The notes under the pieces: generated by a model
Told to the model about the DNA's origin: nothing
Seen by the model: the letters and a program-made list of their open reading frames with translations, nothing else
The model's database searches: none
In this document: positions 1 to 10,138 of the stretch, one piece after another
How the letters are laid out: each line of letters begins with the position of its first letter
How positions within the stretch are numbered: the first letter of the stretch is position 1
NCBI RefSeq assembly: GCF_001509475.1
Contig: NZ_LLZG01000001.1
Span: 62,001 to 126,000, forward strand
Source of the DNA: Streptomyces regalis
GTDB lineage: Bacteria; Actinomycetota; Actinomycetes; Streptomycetales; Streptomycetaceae
Reading direction: 5' to 3'
Length of the DNA stretch: 64,000 bases
Program-made: the position numbers and the translations under genes

Positions 1-1
1 G

Positions 2-3000
2 CTGCAGGCCGGCAGGCTGCTGATGGCGCCCCGGACGCTGGCCACCCTGACCGGCCAGGGTCTGCTCAAGCTGTCGCAGGCGGGCGGCCGCATGTTCTTC
101 ACCGGGATGTCCCGGCTGCCCGGCTTCCTCGCCGGCACGCCCAGGGCCTTCTCGAGCGCGATGCGGATGGCCGGCGGGTTCGCCAGGGGCGCGGTGCGGT
201 GGGGGCGGTTCGCGCTGCGCCGCGACTTCTTCATGGCCACCGGGTTCGTCGGCGGTGGCATGGGCCGACGGCTGGGCGTATACGCGATCACCAACGTGGG
301 CCGGGCCTTCGACTTCGTGGTGTCGGCGCTGCTGCCGCTGCGCTACTCCGAGCTCGCCAGGTTCGGCTTCCGGGGCGCCTTCCGCATGGGCATCCTCGAA
401 CGCGGCCTGCTCAGGAAGCCCCCGATCGGCACCACGCTCGGCAGGGGTGCGGGCTCTGTCGCCGGCGACCTGGCCGCGACGACCGGCCGCGGGCTGCTCA
501 CCCCCGAAGCCACGAGGCCGCTCGGGGAATCCGGCAAGCTGGTCGTACCCGGCACCCCGGCCTGGGACGACGCGGTCGACGAACTGACCGAGTTCATGCC
601 CCCGCCGACCGCGCTGCCACGCTCGACGAGTGCGAGCTCCCTGCCCCGCGTTCCGGGGATGCCCTCGGGCCGGTTCTCCAGCACCTTCGACGACCTCGTG
701 GAGCCGGTCGCCTTCAGCGACCTGGACGCTCTCGGCTCCCGCTTCGGCCCCTTGCTGCGCAACGGAAGCATCGATGTGGCGGACCTGGGCGCCGGTGGAC
801 TGCTGCCCCCGCAGTTCCGCAACGCCCTCAACACCCTCGACGACCTGGACGAGTTGGGCGCGACCGGCACCGGCCCGCGGTCGGTCCTGCTGGAGCAGCC
901 GCAGAGCGCGGTCACCCGGCTGCGCGACCTGGACGCCTTCGCGGGCCTGGACCGCACCGGGGCCGGCCTGCTGAAACCCATGGACGAGCTGGCGGAGCTG
1001 GCGCCCTTCAGCATCGACGGCAAGTTCGGCGGCCTGACCACCGTCCAATTGCGCAAGATCCTCGACGGTGAGATCGACCTCGTCGGCATCACCAAGGACG
1101 GGGTGATCCTGCGCATCGGCAAGATCGACCCGGTGAACGTCCATGTCGGGCTGAAGGACGAAGTGACGATCCGGGTCATGGACCCCGACGAGCTGGGCAC
1201 CGGCCCGCTGGTGGGGAAGTTCACCGGACCGGACTCGCCGACGCGCCTCGGCTTCAAGCTCGACGAGCTGGCCCGGCTACTCCCGGACAGCCCCGGCGAC
1301 ATGGGCCGCGCACGGGAGTTGCTGGGGATGGGGCCGCTGAAGACCGACCTCGTCACCAAGCCGGTCACCGCGCAGACGGGTTTCCCCCCGCTCACCCTGC
1401 GCGAGATCATCACCGGCGGTGCCGTGGGCAAGACCGGCACCGACCGCTTCCAGGCCTGGGTCCGCGCCCAGAACGCCGCTGTGGACCTGGATACGGCAGG
1501 CCAGAAGCTCTCGCAGGTCGCCGAGCTGCCGGACATACCGCCGCTGCGCCGCGCGGAAGCCGAACTGGACCTGAGCGCTGCCGAGTTGAAGTTCAACGAG
1601 GCGCGGCTCGACTTCGACCGGCTCGGGACGAACCTCAACACTGTCCGCCAGGACATCACGGTGATGATGGCCCGCCTGGACGGGCCGGCGGCGCACCTGC
1701 CCACCGGTGAACTGCGGCTGCTGGACGACCTGGCGCAGCCCACCGGGCGGTGGATCACGATGGAGCCCGGAGAGCAGCTCACCTACGTACTCAGAACGGA
1801 CGCCGGGATCGTCCCGGACGTCAGGGTGGAGGTGGTCGACGGCCAGTTCACCGTCACCACCCCCGACGGCATCGTCACCAGATTCGGCCCGGACGGCGCG
1901 CCTGCAGGCGTCGACGTCCCGGTGCGCGCAGAGGCGCCGGCGGGCCCGTCGATGGTCCATGGCGCCGATCCGGTGCAGGTGGACGTACCGGCCGTGCCGC
2001 AGGTCCACTGGCTGGTGCGGCAGGACATGGACTTCGCGAAAACGTCCACTCCCAAGTCCGGTATGAAGACCCACCTGACCGCTGAGGGCCTCGTACCGGT
2101 CAAGATCGACGGCACCATCACACCGCTCCAGGCGGTGACGACGGCCAATGCCAAGGCGTTCAAGGCGGACAGTCCGTTCACGGCCTTCTCCCCACCCGGC
2201 AGCATCGTCAGGAGTTACGGCGACCAGGAGATCGGACTCGATCTCATCGCCCTCAGGAACGACATCCATGCCGGGGTCGAGAACGTCAGGAACATCGAGA
2301 TCCTGTCCACCACCAAGGTCCAGGACGAGATCCTCGACGAGATCCGTATCAAGACCGGAGTGCCCGACCTGGACGTCCCGTCGACGTTCACCCACACGAC
2401 CGGGAACAAGGAGATTCAGGAGTTCCTGGCCAGGAACGGCGTCACCAAGGGAATGGCCACCAAGGTCACCGCCGATATCAAGACCCTGTTGCAGGTGCGC
2501 CGGGACAACACCTGGCTGATCAAGGGCGTCATCCCCTCGAACTACTTGAAGGGCCCGTATGCGACGGTCGACTCCCTGAAGAACGTACCGGCCGCACCGA
2601 GCACACCACTCACGGCCCCCACGAACGCACTGGAATCGGCGGGCCGCGCCTCCGGATCCGGGCTGCCTCCGGTGGAGGTGCCGAAGCCGGTCCTCAAGTC
2701 GGACGACTTCTACATGTCCCACGTCGAGCTCGAGGATTTGCGCGGGGTGAAGCTCGTCCGGCAGGACGACTTCCACATGTTCCAGGAGGACCTCAAGGGG
2801 CTGCGCAAGTCGTACTTCGATCCGGACGGCGGCATGATCCCCGCCAACCCGGAAGGAAAGACGACCGCGTTCCAGCATGTCGCCGGCGCGGAGAACGCCA
2901 CGCGGAAGAGCAACAGCCCCTTCACCTCCTTCGCCGAAATCGGCAACCACAAGGTCTACGGCGACATGGAGTTCACCCTTGACGCCTACAAGCTGGGCGT

Positions 3001-6000
3001 GGACATCAAGGCCGGACGGCTGCCGGATGTGGGCATCCTCCCGGCCCGGGACCTGCAGCGGCTGATCTCCGACCAGATCGAAAGGGCCATCGGCAAACGC
3101 CTGGACTTCACCTCCGAGCTCACCGGGAACAGCTCCCGGCAGGACGTTCTGAACTTCCTCAAGAGCCACGACGTCAATCCGGCCAAGGCCGGCAGGTTCG
3201 TCTCGGACGTCCGTGTGCTGCTCAACACGACCCGCGATCAGGAATGGCTGATCAAGGGCACGATTCCCAAGAGCTATCTGGAGGGTCCGTACCCCAGGAC
3301 GGCAGTCTCCTCCGGCACCGGTGACGCGCTGTCGGTGGGCCCGCTCCCTGGCCTCGACGAGGCCGCCGGCAACCTCCGTCTGTCGGACACGGTCAAGACG
3401 GACTTCGAGGTGAAACCCGCCCTCGTCGAGTGGCGCACCCCCGCGGGCACGAACTCCGGCAGCTGGCCGCTGGAACTGCGCATCGGAGAACTGCGGCTGA
3501 CGGACGAGCTGGGGCTGCCCAACGGTCAGTGGATCACGCTGGAGCCCGGAGAGAACCTCAACTGGGTCGTCAAGACGGACGCCGGGACCGTGGTTCCCGA
3601 TGCCAGGGTGGACGTGGTCGACGGCGTCTACACCGTCACCACCCCGGACGGCATCACCACCAGGTTCGGCCCGGACGGCAAGGCAGTGCTCGCCGACACG
3701 CTGCCGGGGCTGAACCGCTTCGACGCGCCGCAGCCCATGAGCGAGCTGCGCCTGACGGACCCGGGGCAGAACGGCGTCCGCATGGAGTGGCAGAGCGTAC
3801 CGCGTCCCGGAGGCGGCGCCACGCTCACCGACGCGCTGGGAGACGTACGCCTGCAGTACACCGCCGACCGCGCCCTGGAGTTCCTCGACATGCGGGTTCC
3901 GGGCCGGGACGTGTTGCTGCGCTTCGACGCGGCCCCCGAGATGGGCTCGCTGCCGCGGGTGGTCGGTCCGGACGGGGGCCGGCTGACCGGTACCGGTGTG
4001 GTGGTCGACCCGGTCAGGGGCGCGTTCGGCGTGGTCACCGGTGTGAGGGTGGGGACGCCGGACGGGGCTTGGACCGCCCGGTTCGACCTCGACGGCACAT
4101 GGCTGTCCGAGGAAGTGCGGCTGGCCGGCCACGTCGGCGGTGCGCCGGCCGACGCACGGCTGATCACGACGTTCACCCGCGGGCCGGGCGGTGACATGGT
4201 GCCAACCCTCCGGTTGGCCGCGCCGGGGGTGGGCGACGGAGCCTTCTCCGTCGTACGGCTGCCCGGTGGTGACGCGGCCGGGCGGCTGCCGGCCGGGGGC
4301 TTCGCGGTGACCGACCTGGCGAACGGCGACCGGTTCTTCTTCGACCGCGCCGGCCGGTTCGTGGACCTCCCGGCGGACGCCCCGCCGATACGGCTGGACA
4401 CGGCCGGGACGACCGTGCCGGACACGAACCTCGGCCCGCTGACGGCCCTCGACGACTTCGGCGGCCCGCTGTCCGAGCGGTTCTCGGTGAACTCCGTCCC
4501 CGAGAACAGCCTCCTGGACGGCGTCGCGACCGGCCTCCCGCGGATCGAGCTGTCCGATGCCGACGCGCTGACCGTCGCCCGTCCGGCGGACGTCACGCTG
4601 CCCACCGACCTGTCCCTCACCCGCCTGACCCCGTTCCAGGACGTGCTGCTGTCCGGCGTGGGCGACCTGGCCGGGCTGGAGTTCCGGATCGGCGGCGGTA
4701 CCGCCGCCGACGGCCTGCCCGGTACGTTCCGGCTGGATGTCACACAGGCCACCCCGACACCCCACGGGGCGGGACCGCAGCCGCGGTTCACGGTGGAGCG
4801 CCTGGACAGCGGCGCGTTCCGCGTCACCGACCCGGCCGGCACCACCCGCTGGGAGTTCAGCGCCGGGGGCGAGTTCCTCGCCCGAGAGACGGCGCTCGTC
4901 GACAACGATCTGGGGCTGCCGTCCGGGCTGTGGTTCAGGACCACGGCCACGACCATGACGGACGGTGTGACCTCCAGGATCGTCGGGCTGGTCGGTCCCC
5001 GCGGCGTCACCGATTCGTTCCCGCTCACGGCGATCGACCGGTCGCTTCAGGACCGTCTGCCGGGCGGCTACACCCTGACCGACACGATCACGGGCAGCCG
5101 CTTCCACTACGACGCCGACCTCAACCTGACCTTCCGCGATGTCCCGGACCGCGACGGCTCCGGATTCCTGCGCTTCACCGAGGGTGCCCCCGACGTCCCG
5201 CCCGTCCGCCTCGACGACCTGGGCGGTTCCTCGGGCCTGGATGACCTCGCCCAGATCTTCGAGCGGACCCTGGACGAGGCATCGGGCGGCACGCATCCGG
5301 TGTCCGACGTCACCGGCCTGTCCCTCGGTGCCGAGCTGCGCCTGCCCGGCCTGGACGAATCCGCCGTCCTGCGGCTGTTCGACGCCATGGGACAGCACGG
5401 CGACCCGTGGCTCGCCCGGCTGGGCCCGGACGACCTGCCCCATCTCGACCAGCAGGTGATCTGGCGAGCCCCGGACGAGTACTGGACGGCGCTCCTGGAC
5501 CCGGACGAGTACTGGACGGCGCTCCTGGAGCGGGCACCCGGGATCAGGCTGTCGGGCGCGGACGACCTCGCGGACCTTGAGATACGGCTGGTGCGCGTAC
5601 CGTCCACCGACACGGCACCGGGCACGTTCCGCCTCGAACTCCTCGACCGCGCCCCAGCGGCGGACGGGACGGTCCGCGGCGCCGACTTCACGGTCGAACA
5701 GCTCAGGGGCGGCAGGTTCGCCATCACCGACCCGGCCGGGAACAGGACATGGACCTTCGCCCGGGACGGCTCCTTCCTGGGCCGGGAGACCCTGCTCACC
5801 GGGGAGGGACTCCCCTCCGACCTGCGGCTGTCGGTCACCGTCAACGAGGTGGACGGAGCCGTCCAGGTCGATCTGATCCGGCCTGCCGGCTCCATCAGGT
5901 CGCTGGAGTTCACCGGCGTGGAGGACGCGCTCGCCGGGCGGCTGCCCGGTGGCTTCACCCTCACCGACACGATCACCGGCAGCCGCTTCCACTTCGACCG

Positions 6001-9000
6001 GAGCGGGGCCCTCGTCTTCCGCGACCTGCCGGCCCGTGACGGCTCGGGCTTCCTGCGGTTCACCGAGGGGGCACGCGACGCGCAGCCGACCCGGCTGGTC
6101 GACCCGGTGTCCGAGCGATTCCCGCTCAACTCCATCCCGGAGGGAGGCCTCCTGGACGAGGGCCTCACCGACATCTCCCAGCTCTTCGAGCGCACCCTGG
6201 ACGAGGCATCGGGCATCCGGGCCCTGCCCGAGAACGCGCCGGCGGCGGACCTGTCGTCCATCGCCGGAGCCATGGAGTTCCTGCATGCCGCACCCGACGC
6301 CCATGCCCTCCAGAACCTGGACCTCCTCCATGTGCGGCAGCTCGCGGACGACGCCACCGACTTGCTGAACAGGTTCCCCGGGCTGAGGCCCGAACTCCTC
6401 CAGGACCAGCTCCGCCACATGACCGCGCAGGCCCACGAGGGGATCCGGCAGGGCGCCGCCACCGTCATGCGGGAGTACCTGAACCTGCCCCTGGCGACGC
6501 GGCTGGAGGACCTGCAGGGCGGCGGCAGCCGCGTCTTCGGCGACTTCACCGTCACGCCGACGCTGCACGGCGGCCCGGGCGGCAGCCGCTTCACCGTCAC
6601 GCACACACCGACGGACCTGACTACGGGCTTCGGCCCGAATCGCGAGCTGCTCTATCAGGAGGTGTTCCTCAGGGGCGGCCCCGCCGAGCTCGACGGGACC
6701 AAGCTCGGGCTCACCGGCCGCACGGCCCAGGGCGGTTGGACCCCCGACTCCTTCCAGTTCGTGGGCACACACGTGGCCGACGACGCGTTCACCGTCACGC
6801 GTCTCGACCCGAGCCTCCCGACCGACGTGCGCGGCGGCTTCACCCTCACCGACGCCGCCGGCACGACGAAGTGGCACTACGGCCCCGAGGGCACGCTCGC
6901 CCTGAGGGACGTCCAACTCGTCGGCGACCGGGGCGTGTTCCGGTTCGAGGCGGGCGCTCCGGACGGGGTGCCCCAGGTCCTGGACACGGCGGGCCATCCG
7001 TCCCTGACCCTGCGCGCGGAGCGGCTCGACGACGGCCGGATCGCATTGATCCACACCGGACCGGGGACCCCGGCCCTGGAGCGGACCGTCTTCGACGCGA
7101 GCGGCGGCAGGCTGCTGGAGGAGACCGTCGCCATCCGCGGCAAGGGCGGTAAACCCACCGGCTCGTACTGGAACATCGACCACGTCACCGGCAAGGGCGT
7201 CCGCGTCAACGGCGACAACACCCCGTTCACCGGCCGCTTCGACACCGCCACGCTGGAGACGTCCCCCACCGGACAGTTCAAGCTGACCGGCAAGGAGCCC
7301 GGCAAAATCACCCTGTTCGAGCGCGAGGTCCTCAAGAACGGCAACACCCTGCACATCGCCCGGGACCGCTTCGGCCACGCCCGCTGGACCGAGTTCGACA
7401 GCGCGGGCACCCGGGTCCGGGGCGGCGAGCGCATCGGGGACCCCGACCAGCGCACCTACCACGACGTGCCGGACGGTTCCTGGCGCCTGCTCAACACCTC
7501 CGACGTGCGCACCTACCACAAGGCCATCGACGGCGGCCTCGTGCGCGCCGAGAAGGGCGTGGACGGGCACTGGACCTGGACGCGGTTCGACAAGGAGGGC
7601 GCCGAGGCGCTGTCCGGCACCCGGCACTGGAGCGCCAACCACGTCGGCTTCAGGGACACCTTCGTCGACCCCGCGACCGGACTGGAGACGGTGGCCCAAC
7701 GGCGCGCCCAGACCTGGCCGTTCGGCGGGCTGCACGGCTCCCGGATGTACCAGGAGCACTCGCTGCTGCCCGGTCACGCTCCCGCCGGAACACGCATCGA
7801 CACCGACACGTACGTCGGTCAGGGCCCGGCGAACGCGCAGATCGAGAGCCTGGAGACGCTGGCCGACGGCGGCAGCCTGCTCGTCAAGCGGTTCGCCGAC
7901 CAGCGTCCGCCCGCGTTCATGTGGAAGTCCGCGGCCGGCCGCAGCCCGTTCGACGGCTTCTTCCGCGACCTGTTCGCGGGCGACTCCCTGAACCGCGTCA
8001 GCCACTGGACCCAGACCGCCGCCGACGGCACCACGGTGACCGGCGTCCGGCTCAACCCCTCCGGCTCCAACTGGGTCGACATCGACCAGTTCGGCCGGGT
8101 CGTGCGAGAGACCCGCAAGCTCGACGACGGCAGCGTCATCGAGATCGGGCGCAGCGCCGACGACCCCACGCGCTGGGCGCAGCTTCCCGAGTACCGCCGG
8201 GGAGAGGCGTACGAACTGCACTGGCGGGACACGACGAACGAGCTGACCGGCACCCGGCACGTGGACAGCTCCGGGCAGTGGCGGGACATCTTCACCGACG
8301 GCGAGGGCGTCGAACGCGTCCGGCTGCGCAGTGAGGGCACCGGGACGCGCGAGTACCTCTTCGAGGCCCCGGCCGTCACGGACCTCGCCGGCCACGAGCG
8401 GGCCGGCATCTGGGTCGACAAGAACTCGCTGCTGCACGTCACCGGCCGGCGCGACCGGATGGGCGACGTGTTCGTGGAGTCGTCCGGCAGCCCCTACCGC
8501 ACCAGCTGGACATGGAAGACGTACGACTCCGCCAATCCGGCCACCGTGCTCGACGAGGGCGTCCGCAAGCAGAACCGCGGCTCCCTCTACTCACGGACCT
8601 GGGACGACTCGTTCGTCGACCTCGACCGGCTGGGCAACGTGGTCCGGGAGCGCAACGCGACCGACGCCGCCGCCTCCTGGGTCGACGCGATGAGGCAGCC
8701 CGACGGCACCTTCAAGTGGACGAAGACCGCCGCCGACGGCACGGTCCACTCCGAAGGCGTCCGGGTCTACGACGACGTCGCCAAGGGCCGCTGGCGGGAC
8801 CTGATCGACGACCAGGTGGTCCGGAGCAGGGACGGCGGCCGGGTCCGCGAGTACGCGTACGAGATCGTCGCCCCGGAGCCGCCCGCGGCACCCCCGGCCC
8901 CGCTCACCACGGGGACGCTGAGCGACCTGCTCGCCCACTCCGCGCGCCACTTCGAGACGCCGAGCACGGTTCGCGTGGACCGGGAGGTCTGGAAGGAGTA

Positions 9001-10138
9001 CGACCTCGGCAAGGTCTTCCGCGAGCGCGTCAAGGTGGACGGCGATCCCGTCCGCTACCGCGAGGTCGACAAGCAGTGGGGCCAGTGGCGGGAGTACCAG
9101 AACGGCCACCTTGTCGAGCAGCGCGTCTTCGACGGACGGATCTACAAGACCGACGCCTTCGGCCGGCTGAGCATGTCGGGCCCGGCCGTGATCCCCCATT
9201 ACCTGGCCGGCGTCCTGCCCAAGGTCGGCGGTGATGTCGGCCTGCCCGGCGACCGCGGCTGGCAGCTGATCGGCCGGGAGTTCGACTACCGCGGCGCCGA
9301 CATCGAGGTCCTGGGCTATCTGCGAGAGGTCCAGGACCCGTGGCACGGTCTGTTCCGGGGCGTCAGGAACGGCGAGTCCGTCGAGATGCCCATGTGGCAG
9401 CGCGAACTCCGCAGCTTCCTGACCACGTTCAGCACCGGCTTCGTCACGGACTTCACCGCCAGCCTGCTGATCACCGAGCTCACCAACAACGGCAACCTCA
9501 AGGTGGAGGATGTCTTCAAGGCACTGCTCACCGGCGGAGTCGGCGGCACTTTCAGCGGCGGCCTCAACACGCTGTACAACCAGACCCGGCTCGGCTACTT
9601 CAAGACCACCATGGGCGCGCGCGACTGGGGCGCGCACCCCAAGCAGTCGATGCAGGGCAACACCGACGACTGGGTCACCGACTGGGCCGCCTTCGAAAAG
9701 CCCACCCGCTGGCGCAGCGCCACCTACGCCAACACCGTGGGTCTCGCCACCGGCGCGCTCAGCGGGTTCGTCAGCAACGCGATCAGCGCCGCGGTGTTCG
9801 GGGTCAACGGCAACGAGGTCAAGGGCACGGACGCGCTGCTGGCCGGCGGGTGGGGAGCTGCGGGCTCCCTGTTCAGCGGCGTGACCACGGGTCTGGCGCG
9901 GAACGCCTGGCACCTGACCACCGGCTCCCGGGTCTTCCACAAGGGCGGCCTCGGCGAACTCGGCATGAACTGGGCCGAGTCCGCGCTGTCCCGGTACCTC
10001 ACCTTCCAGATCACCCAGGCGGACAAGGACAACGGCAACAACCTGCCCAGCCCCGGCCGGGCGTTTCCGACCCCGCCACCGCAGCCACCACGGGAGCAGC
10101 AACCCGCCGCTCTCACCGAGGGATTGGAGCTCCCGTGA
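2..10138 (+). CDS. Giant repeat protein, polymorphic-effector-like (5' partial)
   Basis: The frame is open to the left edge and the first ATG (23) has no ribosome site, so the gene probably begins outside the window; numbering here is from that ATG (3371 residues). An Arg/Gly-rich amphipathic N-terminus (about 1-130) is followed by two copies of a PDGI-TRFGPDG beta-repeat (about 560-630 and 1155-1230), each bracketing a ~185-residue module (about 659-847 and 912-1093). The modules share SPFT-F, a YGD motif and WLIKG-IP and look like ADP-ribosyltransferase toxin domains. Longer repeats with FTLTDTITGSRFH follow, then Trp/Tyr-rich YD/RHS-like repeats (about 2400-2960) and a Gly-rich hydrophobic C-terminus (about 3130-3330). 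The stop overlaps the next gene (GTGA), so the two are co-translated. It resembles large secreted effectors; the function is inferred only. Confidence 0.75.
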   Translation: MQAGRLLMAPRTLATLTGQGLLKLSQAGGRMFFTGMSRLPGFLAGTPRAFSSAMRMAGGFARGAVRWGRFALRRDFFMATGFVGGGMGRRLGVYAITNVGRAFDFVVSALLPLRYSELARFGFRGAFRMGILERGLLRKPPIGTTLGRGAGSVAGDLAATTGRGLLTPEATRPLGESGKLVVPGTPAWDDAVDELTEFMPPPTALPRSTSASSLPRVPGMPSGRFSSTFDDLVEPVAFSDLDALGSRFGPLLRNGSIDVADLGAGGLLPPQFRNALNTLDDLDELGATGTGPRSVLLEQPQSAVTRLRDLDAFAGLDRTGAGLLKPMDELAELAPFSIDGKFGGLTTVQLRKILDGEIDLVGITKDGVILRIGKIDPVNVHVGLKDEVTIRVMDPDELGTGPLVGKFTGPDSPTRLGFKLDELARLLPDSPGDMGRARELLGMGPLKTDLVTKPVTAQTGFPPLTLREIITGGAVGKTGTDRFQAWVRAQNAAVDLDTAGQKLSQVAELPDIPPLRRAEAELDLSAAELKFNEARLDFDRLGTNLNTVRQDITVMMARLDGPAAHLPTGELRLLDDLAQPTGRWITMEPGEQLTYVLRTDAGIVPDVRVEVVDGQFTVTTPDGIVTRFGPDGAPAGVDVPVRAEAPAGPSMVHGADPVQVDVPAVPQVHWLVRQDMDFAKTSTPKSGMKTHLTAEGLVPVKIDGTITPLQAVTTANAKAFKADSPFTAFSPPGSIVRSYGDQEIGLDLIALRNDIHAGVENVRNIEILSTTKVQDEILDEIRIKTGVPDLDVPSTFTHTTGNKEIQEFLARNGVTKGMATKVTADIKTLLQVRRDNTWLIKGVIPSNYLKGPYATVDSLKNVPAAPSTPLTAPTNALESAGRASGSGLPPVEVPKPVLKSDDFYMSHVELEDLRGVKLVRQDDFHMFQEDLKGLRKSYFDPDGGMIPANPEGKTTAFQHVAGAENATRKSNSPFTSFAEIGNHKVYGDMEFTLDAYKLGVDIKAGRLPDVGILPARDLQRLISDQIERAIGKRLDFTSELTGNSSRQDVLNFLKSHDVNPAKAGRFVSDVRVLLNTTRDQEWLIKGTIPKSYLEGPYPRTAVSSGTGDALSVGPLPGLDEAAGNLRLSDTVKTDFEVKPALVEWRTPAGTNSGSWPLELRIGELRLTDELGLPNGQWITLEPGENLNWVVKTDAGTVVPDARVDVVDGVYTVTTPDGITTRFGPDGKAVLADTLPGLNRFDAPQPMSELRLTDPGQNGVRMEWQSVPRPGGGATLTDALGDVRLQYTADRALEFLDMRVPGRDVLLRFDAAPEMGSLPRVVGPDGGRLTGTGVVVDPVRGAFGVVTGVRVGTPDGAWTARFDLDGTWLSEEVRLAGHVGGAPADARLITTFTRGPGGDMVPTLRLAAPGVGDGAFSVVRLPGGDAAGRLPAGGFAVTDLANGDRFFFDRAGRFVDLPADAPPIRLDTAGTTVPDTNLGPLTALDDFGGPLSERFSVNSVPENSLLDGVATGLPRIELSDADALTVARPADVTLPTDLSLTRLTPFQDVLLSGVGDLAGLEFRIGGGTAADGLPGTFRLDVTQATPTPHGAGPQPRFTVERLDSGAFRVTDPAGTTRWEFSAGGEFLARETALVDNDLGLPSGLWFRTTATTMTDGVTSRIVGLVGPRGVTDSFPLTAIDRSLQDRLPGGYTLTDTITGSRFHYDADLNLTFRDVPDRDGSGFLRFTEGAPDVPPVRLDDLGGSSGLDDLAQIFERTLDEASGGTHPVSDVTGLSLGAELRLPGLDESAVLRLFDAMGQHGDPWLARLGPDDLPHLDQQVIWRAPDEYWTALLDPDEYWTALLERAPGIRLSGADDLADLEIRLVRVPSTDTAPGTFRLELLDRAPAADGTVRGADFTVEQLRGGRFAITDPAGNRTWTFARDGSFLGRETLLTGEGLPSDLRLSVTVNEVDGAVQVDLIRPAGSIRSLEFTGVEDALAGRLPGGFTLTDTITGSRFHFDRSGALVFRDLPARDGSGFLRFTEGARDAQPTRLVDPVSERFPLNSIPEGGLLDEGLTDISQLFERTLDEASGIRALPENAPAADLSSIAGAMEFLHAAPDAHALQNLDLLHVRQLADDATDLLNRFPGLRPELLQDQLRHMTAQAHEGIRQGAATVMREYLNLPLATRLEDLQGGGSRVFGDFTVTPTLHGGPGGSRFTVTHTPTDLTTGFGPNRELLYQEVFLRGGPAELDGTKLGLTGRTAQGGWTPDSFQFVGTHVADDAFTVTRLDPSLPTDVRGGFTLTDAAGTTKWHYGPEGTLALRDVQLVGDRGVFRFEAGAPDGVPQVLDTAGHPSLTLRAERLDDGRIALIHTGPGTPALERTVFDASGGRLLEETVAIRGKGGKPTGSYWNIDHVTGKGVRVNGDNTPFTGRFDTATLETSPTGQFKLTGKEPGKITLFEREVLKNGNTLHIARDRFGHARWTEFDSAGTRVRGGERIGDPDQRTYHDVPDGSWRLLNTSDVRTYHKAIDGGLVRAEKGVDGHWTWTRFDKEGAEALSGTRHWSANHVGFRDTFVDPATGLETVAQRRAQTWPFGGLHGSRMYQEHSLLPGHAPAGTRIDTDTYVGQGPANAQIESLETLADGGSLLVKRFADQRPPAFMWKSAAGRSPFDGFFRDLFAGDSLNRVSHWTQTAADGTTVTGVRLNPSGSNWVDIDQFGRVVRETRKLDDGSVIEIGRSADDPTRWAQLPEYRRGEAYELHWRDTTNELTGTRHVDSSGQWRDIFTDGEGVERVRLRSEGTGTREYLFEAPAVTDLAGHERAGIWVDKNSLLHVTGRRDRMGDVFVESSGSPYRTSWTWKTYDSANPATVLDEGVRKQNRGSLYSRTWDDSFVDLDRLGNVVRERNATDAAASWVDAMRQPDGTFKWTKTAADGTVHSEGVRVYDDVAKGRWRDLIDDQVVRSRDGGRVREYAYEIVAPEPPAAPPAPLTTGTLSDLLAHSARHFETPSTVRVDREVWKEYDLGKVFRERVKVDGDPVRYREVDKQWGQWREYQNGHLVEQRVFDGRIYKTDAFGRLSMSGPAVIPHYLAGVLPKVGGDVGLPGDRGWQLIGREFDYRGADIEVLGYLREVQDPWHGLFRGVRNGESVEMPMWQRELRSFLTTFSTGFVTDFTASLLITELTNNGNLKVEDVFKALLTGGVGGTFSGGLNTLYNQTRLGYFKTTMGARDWGAHPKQSMQGNTDDWVTDWAAFEKPTRWRSATYANTVGLATGALSGFVSNAISAAVFGVNGNEVKGTDALLAGGWGAAGSLFSGVTTGLARNAWHLTTGSRVFHKGGLGELGMNWAESALSRYLTFQITQADKDNGNNLPSPGRAFPTPPPQPPREQQPAALTEGLELP
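5471..5530. repeat. 30-bp in-frame tandem duplication inside the giant gene
   Basis: Two adjacent 30-base units (5471-5500 and 5501-5530) differ only at the last base and duplicate ten codons reading DPDEYWTALL. Near identity at every codon position indicates a recent slippage or duplication event that kept the frame. Confidence 0.9.

Noticed and set aside
343..1782. Second minus-strand open frame under the giant gene
   Set aside because: Ser/Arg-rich antisense shadow with no recognisable motif and no ribosome site.
1277..8437. 7.2-kb open frame on the minus strand opposite the giant gene
   Set aside because: It has no domain resemblance, is Arg/Gly/Val/Glu-biased and is the expected stop-free antisense frame of a GC-rich gene; the plus frame has repeats and sensible domains.
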